A DNA stretch of 64,000 bases from contig JAIOJX010000005.1 in NCBI GenBank assembly GCA_022376925.1, positions 156,751,501-156,815,500 on the forward strand, written 5' to 3'. This DNA comes from Tragulus kanchil (taxonomy: Eukaryota; Chordata; Mammalia; Artiodactyla; Tragulidae). This document shows positions 13,990 to 26,274 of this stretch, one piece after another (the first letter of the stretch is position 1; each line of letters opens with the position of its first letter). The notes below the pieces were generated by a model. It saw nothing but the letters and a program-made list of their open reading frames with translations, was not told the DNA's origin and searched no databases. A program made the position numbers and the translations under genes.

Positions 13990-14785
13990 AAAGATAAGAA
14001 TTATATCCAATTTCTCTGCAGAAACCTTGCAAAGAGGAAGAGAGTAAAGTGAAATTATTTAAAGTATTGTGAGAAAAAAATGCAAATCTAGAATTCTGTC
14101 CCCTGTGAAATTATCCTTCGAAAGTGAAAGAGAGGGCTTCTCTGGTGGCCCACTGGGTAAGGACACCGCCTTGCATTGCAAGGGGTGCCAGTTCGATCCC
14201 TGGCCTGGGAAGATCCCACGTGCCATGAAGTGGCTGGACCAATGTGTCCAATTACCGAGCCAGAGCTCTGGAGCACATGCGCCCAGAGCTGGTGCTCTGT
14301 GACAACAGAGGCCACTGCGATGGGAAGCCCACACGGGTCAAAGAACAAAGATGGATGAAAATAGATAAATGAAAGACCAATAGAAGTGGCCCGCTCACCC
14401 CCCTCCCTCTCCAACCCACCCTCCCCCAAAAAAAGTGAAAGAGAAATAAAAACTTTCTCAGACAAACCAAAAAAGAGGAAATTTGTTGTCAATAGATATA
14501 CCTTGTCAGAGACATTGAAAGAAGTTCTTTAGAGAGAAGGAAAATTACATAGGTCAGAAACTGAAATATACATAAAGAAAGGAAGAGCATTGGAGAAGGA
14601 ATTGGTGGTGATAAATAAAAGCCTACTGGTGATCTACAGTTAATGATCTTTGATGTTAACTGTGAACCATGCTCACATAATATGATGAACTTAACTGATA
14701 AATGTTATGTGTGTTGTGATTGAGAAGTTCCCTGTCTCTTTAACATTCTTTTCCCTATTTCATGAGACACACAATATTGAAATTA
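13990..14785 (+). mobile_element. Old L1 fragment interrupted by a CHR-like SINE
   Basis: L1-type phrases (aaatctagaattctgtcccc, tcctt.gaaagtgaaagaga, agaagttctttagagagaag, cataaagaaaggaagagcat) occur on both sides of the SINE at 14134-14431. The 3' side is followed by Tigger1 sequence. Confidence 0.6.
14134..14431 (+). mobile_element. CHR-like SINE subfamily, copy 2
   Basis: Same head and gtgtccaattaccgagcc core as the copy at 3824. Exact 13-bp target-site duplications aaagtgaaagaga lie at 14121-14133 and 14432-14444, consistent with a fairly recent insertion into the L1. Confidence 0.88.
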
Positions 14786-16576
14786 GGCCAGTTAATAAAC
14801 CTACAGTAGCTTCTATGTGTTCAAATAAAAGGAAGATGTTTAAATAAAAAGCCAGAAATGATTAAGCTCATTGAGGACGCCATGTCAATAGCTGAAATGG
14901 GCCTAAAGGTAGGCCTCTTGTACCAAACAATTAGACAAATTGTAAATGCAAAGGAAGAGTTCATAGATGAAAATAAAAAGCTCTACTCCACTGAACACAA
15001 GAATGAAAAGAAAACAAAACTTATTGATGATGTGGAGAAAGTTCTAGTGATTTGAAGAGAAGATCAAACTAGCCACCATATTTCCTTATCCAGATCAAGT
15101 CCATAATTCTCTTCAATTCTAGAAGGCTGAGAGAAGTGAGGAAGCTACCGAAGCCAAGTTCAAAGCTTGTAGGCATTGGTTCATGATGTGCTAAAGTATG
15201 AAGCCTTCTCCATAACAAAGTAGGCAGCAAGTGTTGGTGCAGAAGCTGCAGCAGGTCATTCAGAAGATCTAGATAACAGTTAATTAAGATGGCTACATTA
15301 AACAACAGATTTTCACTGTGGATGAAACAGCCTTATAGTGGGAAAATATATCATCTAGGACTTTCTACTAGAGAGAAGTCAATGCCTAGCTTGAAAGACA
15401 GGCTGATTCTCTTCTTAGAGGTTAACGCATCTGGCGACTTGAAGTTGAAGCCCACACGGGTCAAAGAACAAAGATGGATGAAAATAGATAAATGAAAGAC
15501 CAATAGAAGTGGCCCGCTCACCCCCCTCCCCCCCCAACCCACCCTCCCCCAAAAAAAGTGAAAGAGAAATAAAAACTTTCTCAGACAAACCAAAAAAGAG
15601 GAAATTTGTTGTCAATAGATATACCTTGTCAGAGACATTGAAAGAAGTTCTTTAGAGAGAAGGAAAATTACATAGGTCAGAAACTGAAATATACATAAAG
15701 AAAGGAAGAGCATTGGAGAAGGAATTGGTGGTGATAAATAAAAGCCTACTGGTGATCTACAGTTAATGATCTTTGATGTTAACTGTGAACCATGCTCACA
15801 TAATATGATGAACTTAACTGATAAATGTTATGTGTGTTGTGATTGAGAAGTTCCCTGTCTCTTTAACATTCTTTTCCCTATTTCATGAGACACACAATAT
15901 TGAAATTAGGCCAGTTAATAAACCTACAGTAGCTTCTATGTGTTCAAATAAAAGGAAGATGTTTAAATAAAAAGCCAGAAATGATTAAGCTCATTGAGGA
16001 CGCCATGTCAATAGCTGAAATGGGCCTAAAGGTAGGCCTCTTGTACCAAACAATTAGACAAATTGTAAATGCAAAGGAAGAGTTCATAGATGAAAATAAA
16101 AAGCTCTACTCCACTGAACACAAGAATGAAAAGAAAACAAAACTTATTGATGATGTGGAGAAAGTTCTAGTGATTTGAAGAGAAGATCAAACTAGCCACC
16201 ATATTTCCTTATCCAGATCAAGTCCATAATTCTCTTCAATTCTAGAAGGCTGAGAGAAGTGAGGAAGCTACCGAAGCCAAGTTCAAAGCTTGTAGGCATT
16301 GGTTCATGATGTGCTAAAGTATGAAGCCTTCTCCATAACAAAGTAGGCAGCAAGTGTTGGTGCAGAAGCTGCAGCAGGTCATTCAGAAGATCTAGATAAC
16401 AGTTAATTAAGATGGCTACATTAAACAACAGATTTTCACTGTGGATGAAACAGCCTTATAGTGGGAAAATATATCATCTAGGACTTTCTACTAGAGAGAA
16501 GTCAATGCCTAGCTTCGAAAGACAGGCTGATTCTCTTCTTAGAGGTTAACGCATCTGGCGACTTGAAGTTGAAGCC
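14324..16576. repeat. Tandem duplication E, period 1123 bp
   Basis: Left copy 14324-15446, right copy 15447-16572. The junction shares gaagcc with both ends. The SINE tail fragment at 15447-15555 abuts Tigger1 sequence only because of this join. Copies differ by single-base indels (gcttgaaag against gcttcgaaag) and ctctccaa against ccccccaa. Confidence 0.96.
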
Positions 16577-18765
16577 AATACTCATGTCCCATTCTGAAAA
16601 TATTAAGACCTTAAGAATTATGTTTAATCTGCTCTGCCTGTGCTCTATAAATGGAACAACAAAGCCTGGATGACAGCACATCTGTTTACAACATGGTTTA
16701 CTGAGCATTTTAAGCTCACTGTTTTTACTGCTCAAAAAATTTTTTTAGAGATTTATTTCACAATATTACTGCATTAACAATCCACCTGGTAACCAAAGAG
16801 CTCTGAGGGAGGTATTCAGTGAGATCCATATTATTTTCATGCCAGCTAAGACAACATCCCTTCTGCAGCCCATGGATCAAGTAGTAATTTTAGCTTTCAA
16901 GTCTTATTCTTTAAGAAATACATTTCATAAGTCTATAGCCGCCATAGATGGTTATTCCTCTGATGGATCTGGGCAAAGTAAATTGGAAACCTTTTGGAAA
17001 GGATTCACCATTCTAGATGTCATTAGTGATTCATAGGAAGAATTGAAATGTCATCATTCGTAGAAGTTTGGAAGCAGTTGATTCCAACCCTCATCCTCAT
17101 GGATGATTTTGAGGGCTTCAAGACTTTGGTGGAGAAGAAAGTAAATATAGATGTGCTGGAAATAGAGAACTCAAATCGAAAGTTGACCCTGAAAGTGTAA
17201 CTGAATTACCACAATCTCAGGATAAAACTTTGTTGAATGAGGAGTTGGTTTTTATGGATGAGCAGAGAAAGTGACTTCTTGTGCTGGCCTTATCCAGATC
17301 AAGTCCATAATTCTCTTCAATTCTAGAAGGCTGAGAGAAGTGAGGAAGCTACCGAAGCCAAGTTCAAAGCTTGTAGGCATTGGTTCATGATGTGCTAAAG
17401 TATGAAGCCTTCTCCATAACAAAGTAGGCAGCAAGTGTTGGTGCAGAAGCTGCAGCAGGTCATTCAGAAGATCTAGATAACAGTTAATTAAGATGGCTAC
17501 ATTAAACAACAGATTTTCACTGTGGATGAAACAGCCTTATAGTGGGAAAATATATCATCTAGGACTTTCTACTAGAGAGAAGTCAATGCCTAGCTTCGAA
17601 AGACAGGCTGATTCTCTTCTTAGAGGTTAACGCATCTGGCGACTTGAAGTTGAAGCCAATACTCATGTCCCATTCTGAAAATATTAAGACCTTAAGAATT
17701 ATGTTTAATCTGCTCTGCCTGTGCTCTATAAATGGAACAACAAAGCCTGGATGACAGCACATCTGTTTACAACATGGTTTACTGAGCATTTTAAGCTCAC
17801 TGTTTTTACTGCTCAAAAAATTTTTTTAGAGATTTATTTCACAATATTACTGCATTAACAATCCACCTGGTAACCAAAGAGCTCTGAGGGAGGTATTCAG
17901 TGAGATCCATATTATTTTCATGCCAGCTAAGACAACATCCCTTCTGCAGCCCATGGATCAAGTAGTAATTTTAGCTTTCAAGTCTTATTCTTTAAGAAAT
18001 ACATTTCATAAGTCTATAGCCGCCATAGATGGTTATTCCTCTGATGGATCTGGGCAAAGTAAATTGGAAACCTTTTGGAAAGGATTCACCATTCTAGATG
18101 TCATTAGTGATTCATAGGAAGAATTCGAAATGTCATCATTCGTAGAAGTTTGGAAGCAGTTGATTCCAACCCTCATCCTCATGGATGATTTTGAGGGCTT
18201 CAAGACTTTGGTGGAGAAGAAAGTAAATATAGATGTGCTGGAAATAGAGAACTCAAATCGAAAGTTGACCCTGAAAGTGTAACTGAATTACCACAATCTC
18301 AGGATAAAACTTTGTTGAATGAGGAGTTGGTTTTTATGGATGAGCAGAGAAAGTGACTTCTTGTGCTGGAAACTACTCCGGGTGAAAACGCTGTGACAAT
18401 TGTTTAAATGACAACAGAGGATTTTGAATATTACATAACCTTGGTTGATAAAGCACTGGCAGGATTTAAGAGGACTGACTAATTTTGTAAGAAGCTCTGC
18501 TGTGGGTAAAATGCTATCAAACAGCATCACCTGCTGCAGAGAAATCATTCATGAGAGTAAAAGGCAATCTATGCAGCAGTCTTCCTTGTTCTCTTATTTT
18601 ACTAAGTTGCTAGAGTCACCCCAGCATTCAGCAACTTCCACCATGATCAGTCAGCAGACGTCAAATGTAGGCAAGACCCTCCACCAGCAAGAAGATAACT
18701 ATTCACTGAAGGATCAATTGTAATGATTATTAGCATTTTTATCAGTAAACTATTTTTAATTAAGA
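14786..18765 (+). pseudogene. Tigger1-type (pogo superfamily) transposase remnant
   Basis: Decayed coding region of a Tigger1 DNA transposon, whose transposase cut and pasted the element at TA sites. Pieces in order: N-terminal helix-turn-helix at 14858-15055 (MIKLIEDAMSIAEMGLKVG, NAKEEF); the region around the first catalytic Asp at 16438-16460 (gtggatgaaacagcc, as in VDET); the second catalytic region near 16776, where the expected Asp codon of DNAPGH reads aac (Asn); [19 protein letters not shown] at 16848 onward; [20 protein letters not shown] to 17033; and the C-terminal segment at 18445-18720 (VGKMLSNSITCCREII). Frameshifts and stops are throughout. With duplications E and F collapsed, the genuine remnant is about 1.8 kb and lacks both terminal inverted repeats. 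Confidence 0.9.
16207..18369. repeat. Tandem duplication F, period 1081 bp, overlapping E
   Basis: Left copy 16207-17287, right copy 17288-18369. The overlap with E leaves three copies of the piece starting ccttatccagatcaag (15084, 16207, 17288). The right copy has gaattcgaaatg where the left has gaattgaaatg. Confidence 0.96.
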
Positions 18766-18781
18766 TCTACTCAGTATTCTT

Positions 18782-19372
18782 TTTTTTTTTTAATTTTTTG
18801 GCCACTTTTTTTTAAAAAAGATTTATTTATTTATTTATTTTGGGCGGGGTCAGGTTGGGGAGGGTTCATTTATCTATTTTCATCCATCTTTGTGCTTTGG
18901 CCCATGTGGGCCTCCCATTGCAGCGGCCCCTATTATCACAGAGTGCCGGCTCTGGGTGCATGCGCTCCAGAGCTCCCGCTCGGTAATTGGACACATGGGT
19001 CCAGCCGCTCCACAGCACGTGGGATCTTCCCAGGCCAGGGATCGAACCAGCACCCCTTGCACTGCAAGGCGGTGTCCTTGCCCACTGGACCACCAGGGGA
19101 AGCCCAAAATTTTTTGGCCACTTTTATTGGTCTTTCATTTACTTATTTTCATCCATTTTTGTTCTTTGGCCTGTGTAGGCCTCCCATCGCAGTGGCCTCT
19201 GTCTCTGCAGAGCACTGGCTCTGGGTGTATGCGCTCCAGAGCTCCGGCTCAGTAATTGGACACATCAGTCCAACCACTCTGTGGCACGTGGGATCTTCTC
19301 AGGCCAGGGATCGAACCAACGCCCCTTGCACTGCTAAGCGGACTTTTTACCCACTGGACCACTGGGGTAGCC
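18782..19372 (-). mobile_element. CHR-like SINE subfamily, copy 3 (outer, split)
   Basis: Body at 18782-18809 and 19126-19372, antisense, interrupted by copy 4. Outer target-site duplications ctactcagtattctt are identical at 18767-18781 and 19373-19387. The target belongs to a Bov-tA remnant (tattcttgcctgg). Confidence 0.85.
18810..19107 (-). mobile_element. CHR-like SINE subfamily, copy 4 (nested in copy 3)
   Basis: Full antisense element inserted in the tail of copy 3. Exact 18-bp target-site duplications aattttttggccactttt lie at 18792-18809 and 19108-19125. It shows that the subfamily inserted into itself. Confidence 0.88.
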
Positions 19373-19375
19373 CTA

Positions 19376-19480
19376 CTCAGTATTCTTGCCTGGAGAATCC
19401 CAGAGACAGAGGAGCCTGGAGGGCTCCAGTCTATGGTGTTGCAAAGAGTTGTACATGACTAAGTGACTAAAGAACAGAAC
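19376..19480 (+). mobile_element. Bov-tA SINE, 3' half
   Basis: 5'-truncated Bov-tA: tattcttgcctggagaatcc, gttgcaaagagttgtacatg, actaagtgac. Its first bases served as the target of the CHR-like SINE. Confidence 0.8.
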
Positions 19481-19502
19481 CATCATCTTAATTAAAAATA
19501 TT

Positions 19503-19692
19503 ACTTCTTTTCACTGTGCCCACTGAAGAAGCCAGCACACATAGAGCCCAAGGCCCACAGCAAGAAAAGCCATGGCAATGAGAAGCTGTGTATCACAACT
19601 AGAGAGTAACCCCAACTCCCTGCAGCTAGAGAAAAACCTGCACAGCAGTAAATACCCAGCATAGCCAAAATAAATAAATAAATCTTTTAATA
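19503..19692 (+). mobile_element. CHR SINE, 3' part
   Basis: Contains agaagccatggcaatgagaagc-like and agctagagaaaaacctg phrases and ends gccaaaataaataaataaat, as CHR elements do. The head is missing. Positions 19523-19600 recur at 20206-20283. Confidence 0.7.
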
Positions 19693-20530
19693 CTTAAAAA
19701 AAGACAAGACTTTGGTAGTTTTTTATAAAACTAAACATATTCTTACCATAGGATCCAGCAAGCATTTTCCTTGGTATTTACCCAAAGGAGTTGAAAATTT
19801 ATGTCACACAAAAATCTGCACATGGATGTTTATTTATAATTGCCAAAACTTGAAAGCAACCAAGATTTCCTTCAGAAACAAAAGGATAGATAAACTGTGG
19901 TACATTCAGGCAGTGGAATATTACTCAGTGCTAAAAGACATGAGTTATCAAGGCATGTAAGAACTATTGAGCCGTGAAGAAGCTCAAAGGCATATTACTA
20001 AATGGAAAAAAAAATGCCAAGATGAAATGGTTACATACTGTATGATTATAACTTAGTGACATTCTAGAAAAGGCAAAACCATGGAGAGGAAAAAGACCAT
20101 TTGTTACTAGGAGTTTGGGGAGGAGAGGATAAGTAGACTGAGCATAGATGATTTTTAGGGCAGTGAAACTATTCTTTATGATACTGTAGTAGTGGGTACA
20201 TGTCTCTGAAGAAGCCAGCACACATAGAGCCCAAGGCCCACAGCAGGAAAAGCCATGGCAATGAGAAGCTGTGTATCACAACTTGTCCAAACTCATAGAA
20301 TGTACCACACCAAGAGTGACCCCTACCATAAGCTATGGCCTTTGGGTGAGAATAATGGATCAGCGTAGGTTCATCATTTGTGACTCTGGTGGGGATGTCG
20401 ATGATGGGGAGGCTGGGCCTATGTGGGGACATAGGGTAGATGGGAAATCTCCTGTACCTTACCCTCAGTTTTACTGGAAACCTAAAACTGTTCTAAAAAA
20501 AAATAAGGTCTACTGAAAAAAAAACAAAAA
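19693..20530 (+). mobile_element. L1 LINE 3' end with a 78-bp insertion
   Basis: L1M-type 3' region: ccaaaggagttgaaaattta, acttgaaagcaaccaagatt, ggaatattactcagtgctaa, then acctaaaactgttctaaaa and an A-rich end. At 20206-20283 a CHR SINE fragment sits between gggtacatgtct and tgtccaaactcata, which are contiguous in L1 apart from a few bases. Confidence 0.75.
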
Positions 20531-20805
20531 AACAAAAAAAAAAAACAAAGATCGTTGGGTGTGGCACTAAGGAGGTGGAAGCTGATCTGAGAAGAGCTGT
20601 TTTATTAGAGTGTCAAATATAGAAACCAGACCACAGTGAAATGAGGTGTGAAGAGAAGTTAAGGAAATGGAGCTAGGAATATCAATTGCATTTATAAGTG
20701 TTTGCTTGTTGAAAGGGAAGAAGATGCAGGTTATAGAGGACTTTTGGAAGTTTGTCATGATTTTAGGACGATGTTAGCCAAAATAAATAAATAAATCTTT
20801 TAATA

Positions 20806-21645
20806 CTTAAAAAAAGACAAGACTTTGGTAGTTTTTTATAAAACTAAACATATTCTTACCATAGGATCCAGCAAGCATTTTCCTTGGTATTTACCCAAAG
20901 GAGTTGAAAATTTATGTCACACAAAAATCTGCACATGGATGTTTATTTATAATTGCCAAAACTTGAAAGCAACCAAGATTTCCTTCAGAAACAAAAGGAT
21001 AGATAAACTGTGGTACATTCAGGCAGTGGAATATTACTCAGTGCTAAAAGACATGAGTTATCAAGGCATGTAAGAACTATTGAGCCGTGAAGAAGCTCAA
21101 AGGCATATTACTAAATGGAAAAAAAAATGCCAAGATGAAATGGTTACATACTGTATGATTATAACTTAGTGACATTCTAGAAAAGGCAAAACCATGGAGA
21201 GGAAAAAGACCATTTGTTACTAGGAGTTTGGGGAGGAGAGGATAAGTAGACTGAGCATAGATGATTTTTAGGGCAGTGAAACTATTCTTTATGATACTGT
21301 AGTAGTGGGTACATGTCTCTGAAGAAGCCAGCACACATAGAGCCCAAGGCCCACAGCAGGAAAAGCCATGGCAATGAGAAGCTGTGTATCACAACTTGTC
21401 CAAACTCATAGAATGTACCACACCAAGAGTGACCCCTACCATAAGCTATGGCCTTTGGGTGAGAATAATGGATCAGCGTAGGTTCATCATTTGTGACTCT
21501 GGTGGGGATGTCGATGATGGGGAGGCTGGGCCTATGTGGGGACATAGGGTAGATGGGAAATCTCCTGTACCTTACCCTCAGTTTTACTGGAAACCTAAAA
21601 CTGTTCTAAAAAAAAATAAGGTCTACTGAAAAAAAAACAAAAAAA
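20806..21645 (+). mobile_element. L1 LINE 3' end (duplicate)
   Basis: Copy of the L1 at 19693-20530 including the 78-bp insertion at 21319-21396, created by duplication G. Confidence 0.7.
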
Positions 21646-21938
21646 CAAAAAAAAAAAACAAAGATCGTTGGGTGTGGCACTAAGGAGGTGGAAGCTGATC
21701 TGAGAAGAGCTGTTTTATTAGAGTGTCAAATATAGAAACCAGACCACAGTGAAATGAGGTGTGAAGAGAAGTTAAGGAAATGGAGCTAGGAATATCAATT
21801 GCATTTATAAGTGTTTGCTTGTTGAAAGGGAAGAAGATGCAGGTTATAGAGGACTGGAAGGTAGAGTATAGGGAAAGATTTAGTGCGGCACATATTAGGA
21901 CACGATGCTCTAAGTCATATATTTTAAGGCCCATTTGT

Positions 21939-24172
21939 GCTAGGACTTCTCGACTTTAGGCTACTTTGGCATATCAACAATTATCAGTGGCTTCATTTAA
22001 AAATGGAAGACGTTAAAAAAAATAGACATAGAAGGCCATGTATTTACATTTTACTTCACTATCTATGATGTCTCTAATGTTTATTTGGAAAGGCCATATG
22101 CCTATCTCAACGATTTAGATGCTCAGCAAGTATGTAATTGGAACCTCTCTTTCCTAGAGTTCAAGTATTTTAGTTCCATTATGGGGATACAAGGACTTGA
22201 ATGGTTAGACCTTTTCTGCTTGGAGCTGTCCCCCCAGATGAGCTGAAGAATGATACTTACTATCCTCTCACCCTCTCCTGGTGACATTCAGAGTCAGAAC
22301 ACCCGAGAGCCTCTAAATAGCCTGTAGCCATTGTGAGTACACATTTGCTGAACACATGTGGCTTTATGAATGGAAGACCTATAAAATCATCACGGAAAAG
22401 TAAAACTCAAGATGTGGAGTGCTCATGCCTGGTCATGTGGCCAATGTCCTTACCCAAAAAGAGTGTGATAGATCCATGTGCACAGCTGGCAGAAAGGAAG
22501 GCAAAAAGGCACTGAGAAGATTGGGCGTGAACTACAGAGGGATCATAGAAAGAAAAGCCAAGGAGTCAGAGAGGAGGAAGCAAAAGTAGCAGCAAATGTC
22601 GTCATCCTGCACATAGCAGAGCCTTCCCTGGTAAGATGTTGGGTCCACATGCTGGAGAGACAGCCTCAAGAAGGCAACATGGAGCCTATAAAAGATACCA
22701 GGGGAAGAGAAGACCAGGATAGAAAGGAAATGAAAACAGAAGAGAGGGGTGTCACATTTCTTTTGGCATTTAAAACACTTCCAGATTGCATCCTGAAAAC
22801 TTGCTGGACCAAGAATTGCAAACTTCTGACAAACTCGAGGCCTTAGCTTTGGCATCTCTGGTGTTGTAATATCAAATCACAGCTCAATGTTAAGTTTTAT
22901 TATTCAACGGGAATAAAAAGGTCAGGGAAAGGACTTGGTGGTGTTCCATTAAAAGACAGATCATCTTAAAGCAATATGATATTAAAGGAGCCCATGTGAA
23001 AAAGGGCATCAAATAAAGGAATGTAGGCGATCAGTGCCTGCAACTCCGTGGAAGCTAGGACTTCTCGACTTTAGGCTACTTTGGCATATCAACAATTATC
23101 AGTGGCTTCATTTAAAAATGGAAGACGTTAAAAAAAATAGACATAGAAGGCCATGTATTTACATTTTACTTCACTATCTATGATGTCTCTAATGTTTATT
23201 TGGAAAGGCCATATGCCTATCTCAACGATTTAGATGCTCAGCAAGTATGTAATTGGAACCTCTCTTTCCTAGAGTTCAAGTATTTTAGTTCCATTATGGG
23301 GATACAAGGACTTGAATGGTTAGACCTTTTCTGCTTGGAGCTGTCCCCCCAGATGAGCTGAAGAATGATACTTACTATCCTCTCACCCTCTCCTGGTGAC
23401 ATTCAGAGTCAGAACACCCGAGAGCCTCTAAATAGCCTGTAGCCATTGTGAGTACACATTTGCTGAACACATGTGGCTTTATGAATGGAAGACCTATAAA
23501 ATCATCACGGAAAAGTAAAACTCAAGATGTGGAGTGCTCATGCCTGGTCATGTGGCCAATGTCCTTACCCAAAAAGAGTGTGATAGATCCATGTGCACAG
23601 CTGGCAGAAAGGAAGGCAAAAAGGCACTGAGAAGATTGGGCGTGAACTACAGAGGGATCATAGAAAGAAAAGCCAAGGAGTCAGAGAGGAGGAAGCAAAA
23701 GTAGCAGCAAATGTCGTCATCCTGCACATAGCAGAGCCTTCCCTGGTAAGATGTTGGGTCCACATGCTGGAGAGACAGCCTCAAGAAGGCAACATGGAGC
23801 CTATAAAAGATACCAGGGGAAGAGAAGACCAGGATAGAAAGGAAATGAAAACAGAAGAGAGGGGTGTCACATTTCTTTTGGCATTTAAAACACTTCCAGA
23901 TTGCATCCTGAAAACTTGCTGGACCAAGAATTGCAAACTTCTGACAAACTCGAGGCCTTAGCTTTGGCATCTCTGGTGTTGTAATATCAAATCACAGCTC
24001 AATGTTAAGTTTTATTATTCAACGTGAATAAAAAGGTCAGGGGAAAGGACTTGGTGGTGTTCCATTAAAAGACAGATCATCTTAAAGCAATATGATATTA
24101 AAGGAGCCCATGTGAAAAAGGGCATCAAATAAAGGAATGTAGGCGATCAGTGCCTGCAACTCCCGTGGAAGC
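21939..24172. repeat. Tandem duplication H, period 1115 bp
   Basis: Left copy 21939-23053, right copy 23054-24172, joined at gct. Indel-type differences include caactccgtgg against caactcccgtgg and caggga against cagggga. The content is unidentified: no gene or named repeat seen. Open frames of up to 122 codons show no recognisable domain. Confidence 0.96.
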
Positions 24173-24600
24173 TCACGTGCCTGCCGGGAGGGGAAGAGTA
24201 TTCATGGAGTTATTGCTTCTCTCCAAGTTATCAGTAGGAACACCTGTAATAGATGGTTACCCGTGTGGGTAAATAAATGACATAGTATTCCTCTTTGCTT
24301 TCCTGAAATAGTTATCTAACCTTGACCCAGTGAATAGCAACATCTTCCACATCACCTGGGGAGCATGAAAAGAGACCCCTCCTAATCATACTCCTGGGTG
24401 TCCCAGAAATCAGCATCAGATAATCTCTATCCAAAATGGCACTCACCAACACCAGGGTCCTCCTGGTAGAACAAGCCCCTCCAGATGGCTGCCATGAACA
24501 TCTACATCTCCAGAGTGAGTGCCAGTGGCCTCTTTCTCAAGATCAGAAACTACGTCTGACACAGGCTCTTTTTAAATCACTGTTTCTATTCTGGATCTTA
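24173..24600. other. Unidentified sequence, possible old hAT fragment
   Basis: The phrase cttccacatcacctggggag at about 24341 recalls MER5A-type elements, but the match is too short to assign. An open frame at 24436 shows no known domain. Confidence 0.25.
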
Positions 24601-25330
24601 GGGTGTGTGAGATCTTGTGTGCACCCTTTAAGAATGGAGTCTCTGCTTCCTGTGACCCCCAAGAGCAAACCTTGCTGGCCTTCAAAGCAGGTGTCCTGGG
24701 GGCTCATCTTCCCTGTGCAGGATCCACAGGCTGGGGAGCCTGATGTTAGTTGTAGACCTCCTCTCTCCTTAAGGATAACCTCAGCAATTTTTTTATTATC
24801 TTCTTGTTTGTGGGTTACCTAGCTAGAGGTGCGGGTCTTGAGTACATTTCATCTTCATTTCTGTTACCCGTTTCACTGTGGTCCCTACTTTATATCATTA
24901 GTGGTATGCTATCTTTTCTGCTAGTTTTCAGGTCATTCTCATCAATACTTGGTCAGTCAGTAGCTATAATTTTGGTGTCCATCAGGAGGAGGTGAGTACA
25001 AAGTCTTCCTACTCCACTGTCTTCTCTCTCGTGGATCTGAATTCATGTCTGGAGCCACTTGCATGGCTAAAGTCCTTTAGTATTTTTTGTAAGGCAGATC
25101 TGCTAGCAATGACTTCTCATTTATTTATTTAAATGCCTTTATTTCATCTTAATTTTTGAAAAATATTTTTGCTGTATATAATTTGTTGGTTGATAGATGT
25201 TTTTTCAAGATCTTGAGTATAATTCTACTGCCTTCTATCTCCCATCATTTCTAAGGAGAAGTCAGCTTTTAATCTTTCTGGAGTTCCATTATACATGACA
25301 AGTCTTATTCTCTTGAAGTGACACTCCTAC
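24600..25330 (-). mobile_element. Old L1, antisense
   Basis: Phrases seen in reverse-oriented L1: tgtaaggcagatctgctagc, ctactgccttctatctccca, aggagaagtcagcttttaat, and upstream ttcaggtcattctcatcaat and aattttggtgtccatcagga. Confidence 0.55.
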
Positions 25331-26060
25331 TTTATGACTGCAGTGCTGGCCAGATGCAGTAACTTTTTGTCTTCTCATCTTAACTCTTCCAGCCCAGAAC
25401 CATCACTTTATGAGAAGAATAGGGGAAAAGAAAATAAAGACCCAGTATTCTTGACCTGCTATCCCCAGGGTGGAGATTCTGCCTCTAAGGTGGGAATAGA
25501 TAAGGACCTCTCACCTCCTTCTGCCCAGAATAAGACTTCCACACCACAGAGCTGGGGATCATGACAAATACTGGCAGCCTAGCCCTCCTAGCAAGATATC
25601 ATAATTCTAGTCTGGGGTCTTTGGGCAGAGGGAACCTTGTGTTTTAATTCATATTCACTCAGAGTAAAGCTTCCATCACCCTGAGGTGGTAAATGAGAAG
25701 GGAGTGTGGTCCTGGCTCAAATGCCACAAACTGTCATTAGTCCTACCAAAATTTAGTAGATTTTCTTAAATAAATATTTTCAATATGCTCTGTCACCTTG
25801 GGATGATTTCCAGAATTTGAAAAACAATTTTTCACTAGTTATGGTTGTATTCTGGTGAGAAGACTCTCTGAGCTCCTCATACCAGCATTTTAGAAACGCC
25901 AACTCCCTTGTCTTTGACTTTCAACTAAGGAACCATTCCTCTATGTTCTTTCAGAAAGCATAAAAGAGTTCTGATGCTCAGTGTTTTCTGGAAGGAAGGA
26001 AGGTGGGAGGGAGGAAGAAAGGAAGGAAGCAGAGGGTGGCAGGAGGGAGCAAGGGAAGCT
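25331..26060. other. Unidentified sequence with a (GGAA)n-rich tract
   Basis: A GGAA/GGGA purine tract lies at about 25990-26035. No gene recognised in the rest. Confidence 0.45.
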
Positions 26061-26274
26061 GGCCTAGTTGTCACATGAAACCGCATATCCGAGTAACTTC
26101 TTCTATTACCATATTATGCGTTCAGCAAATCTGAATGAGCATGACACATATGTGAGGCTCTGTGCTTGTTCCTGGAGTAGCAAGTGCTGAGGTCAGGGAG
26201 CTCACAGAGAAGTGAAAGAGATGGACAAAAGTAAAGGAGCCCTTGGGTAACAAATAATGACCTGCGAGACAGCA

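Larger units (their letters stand above)
19662..21858. repeat. Tandem duplication G, period 1113 bp
   Basis: Left copy 19662-20741 plus 33 bp (20742-20774) without a match, right copy 20775-21858. The unmatched filler at the end of the left copy looks like a low-quality read end. Confidence 0.96.

Noticed and set aside
18892..19458. 188-codon open frame
   Set aside because: It reads antisense through two nested CHR-like SINEs and a Bov-tA; similar peptides appear at every copy of these SINEs.
22478..22846. 122-codon frame present twice, possible gene family
   Set aside because: The pair is duplication H, not paralogy; composition is low-complexity Lys/Glu/Arg with no domain.
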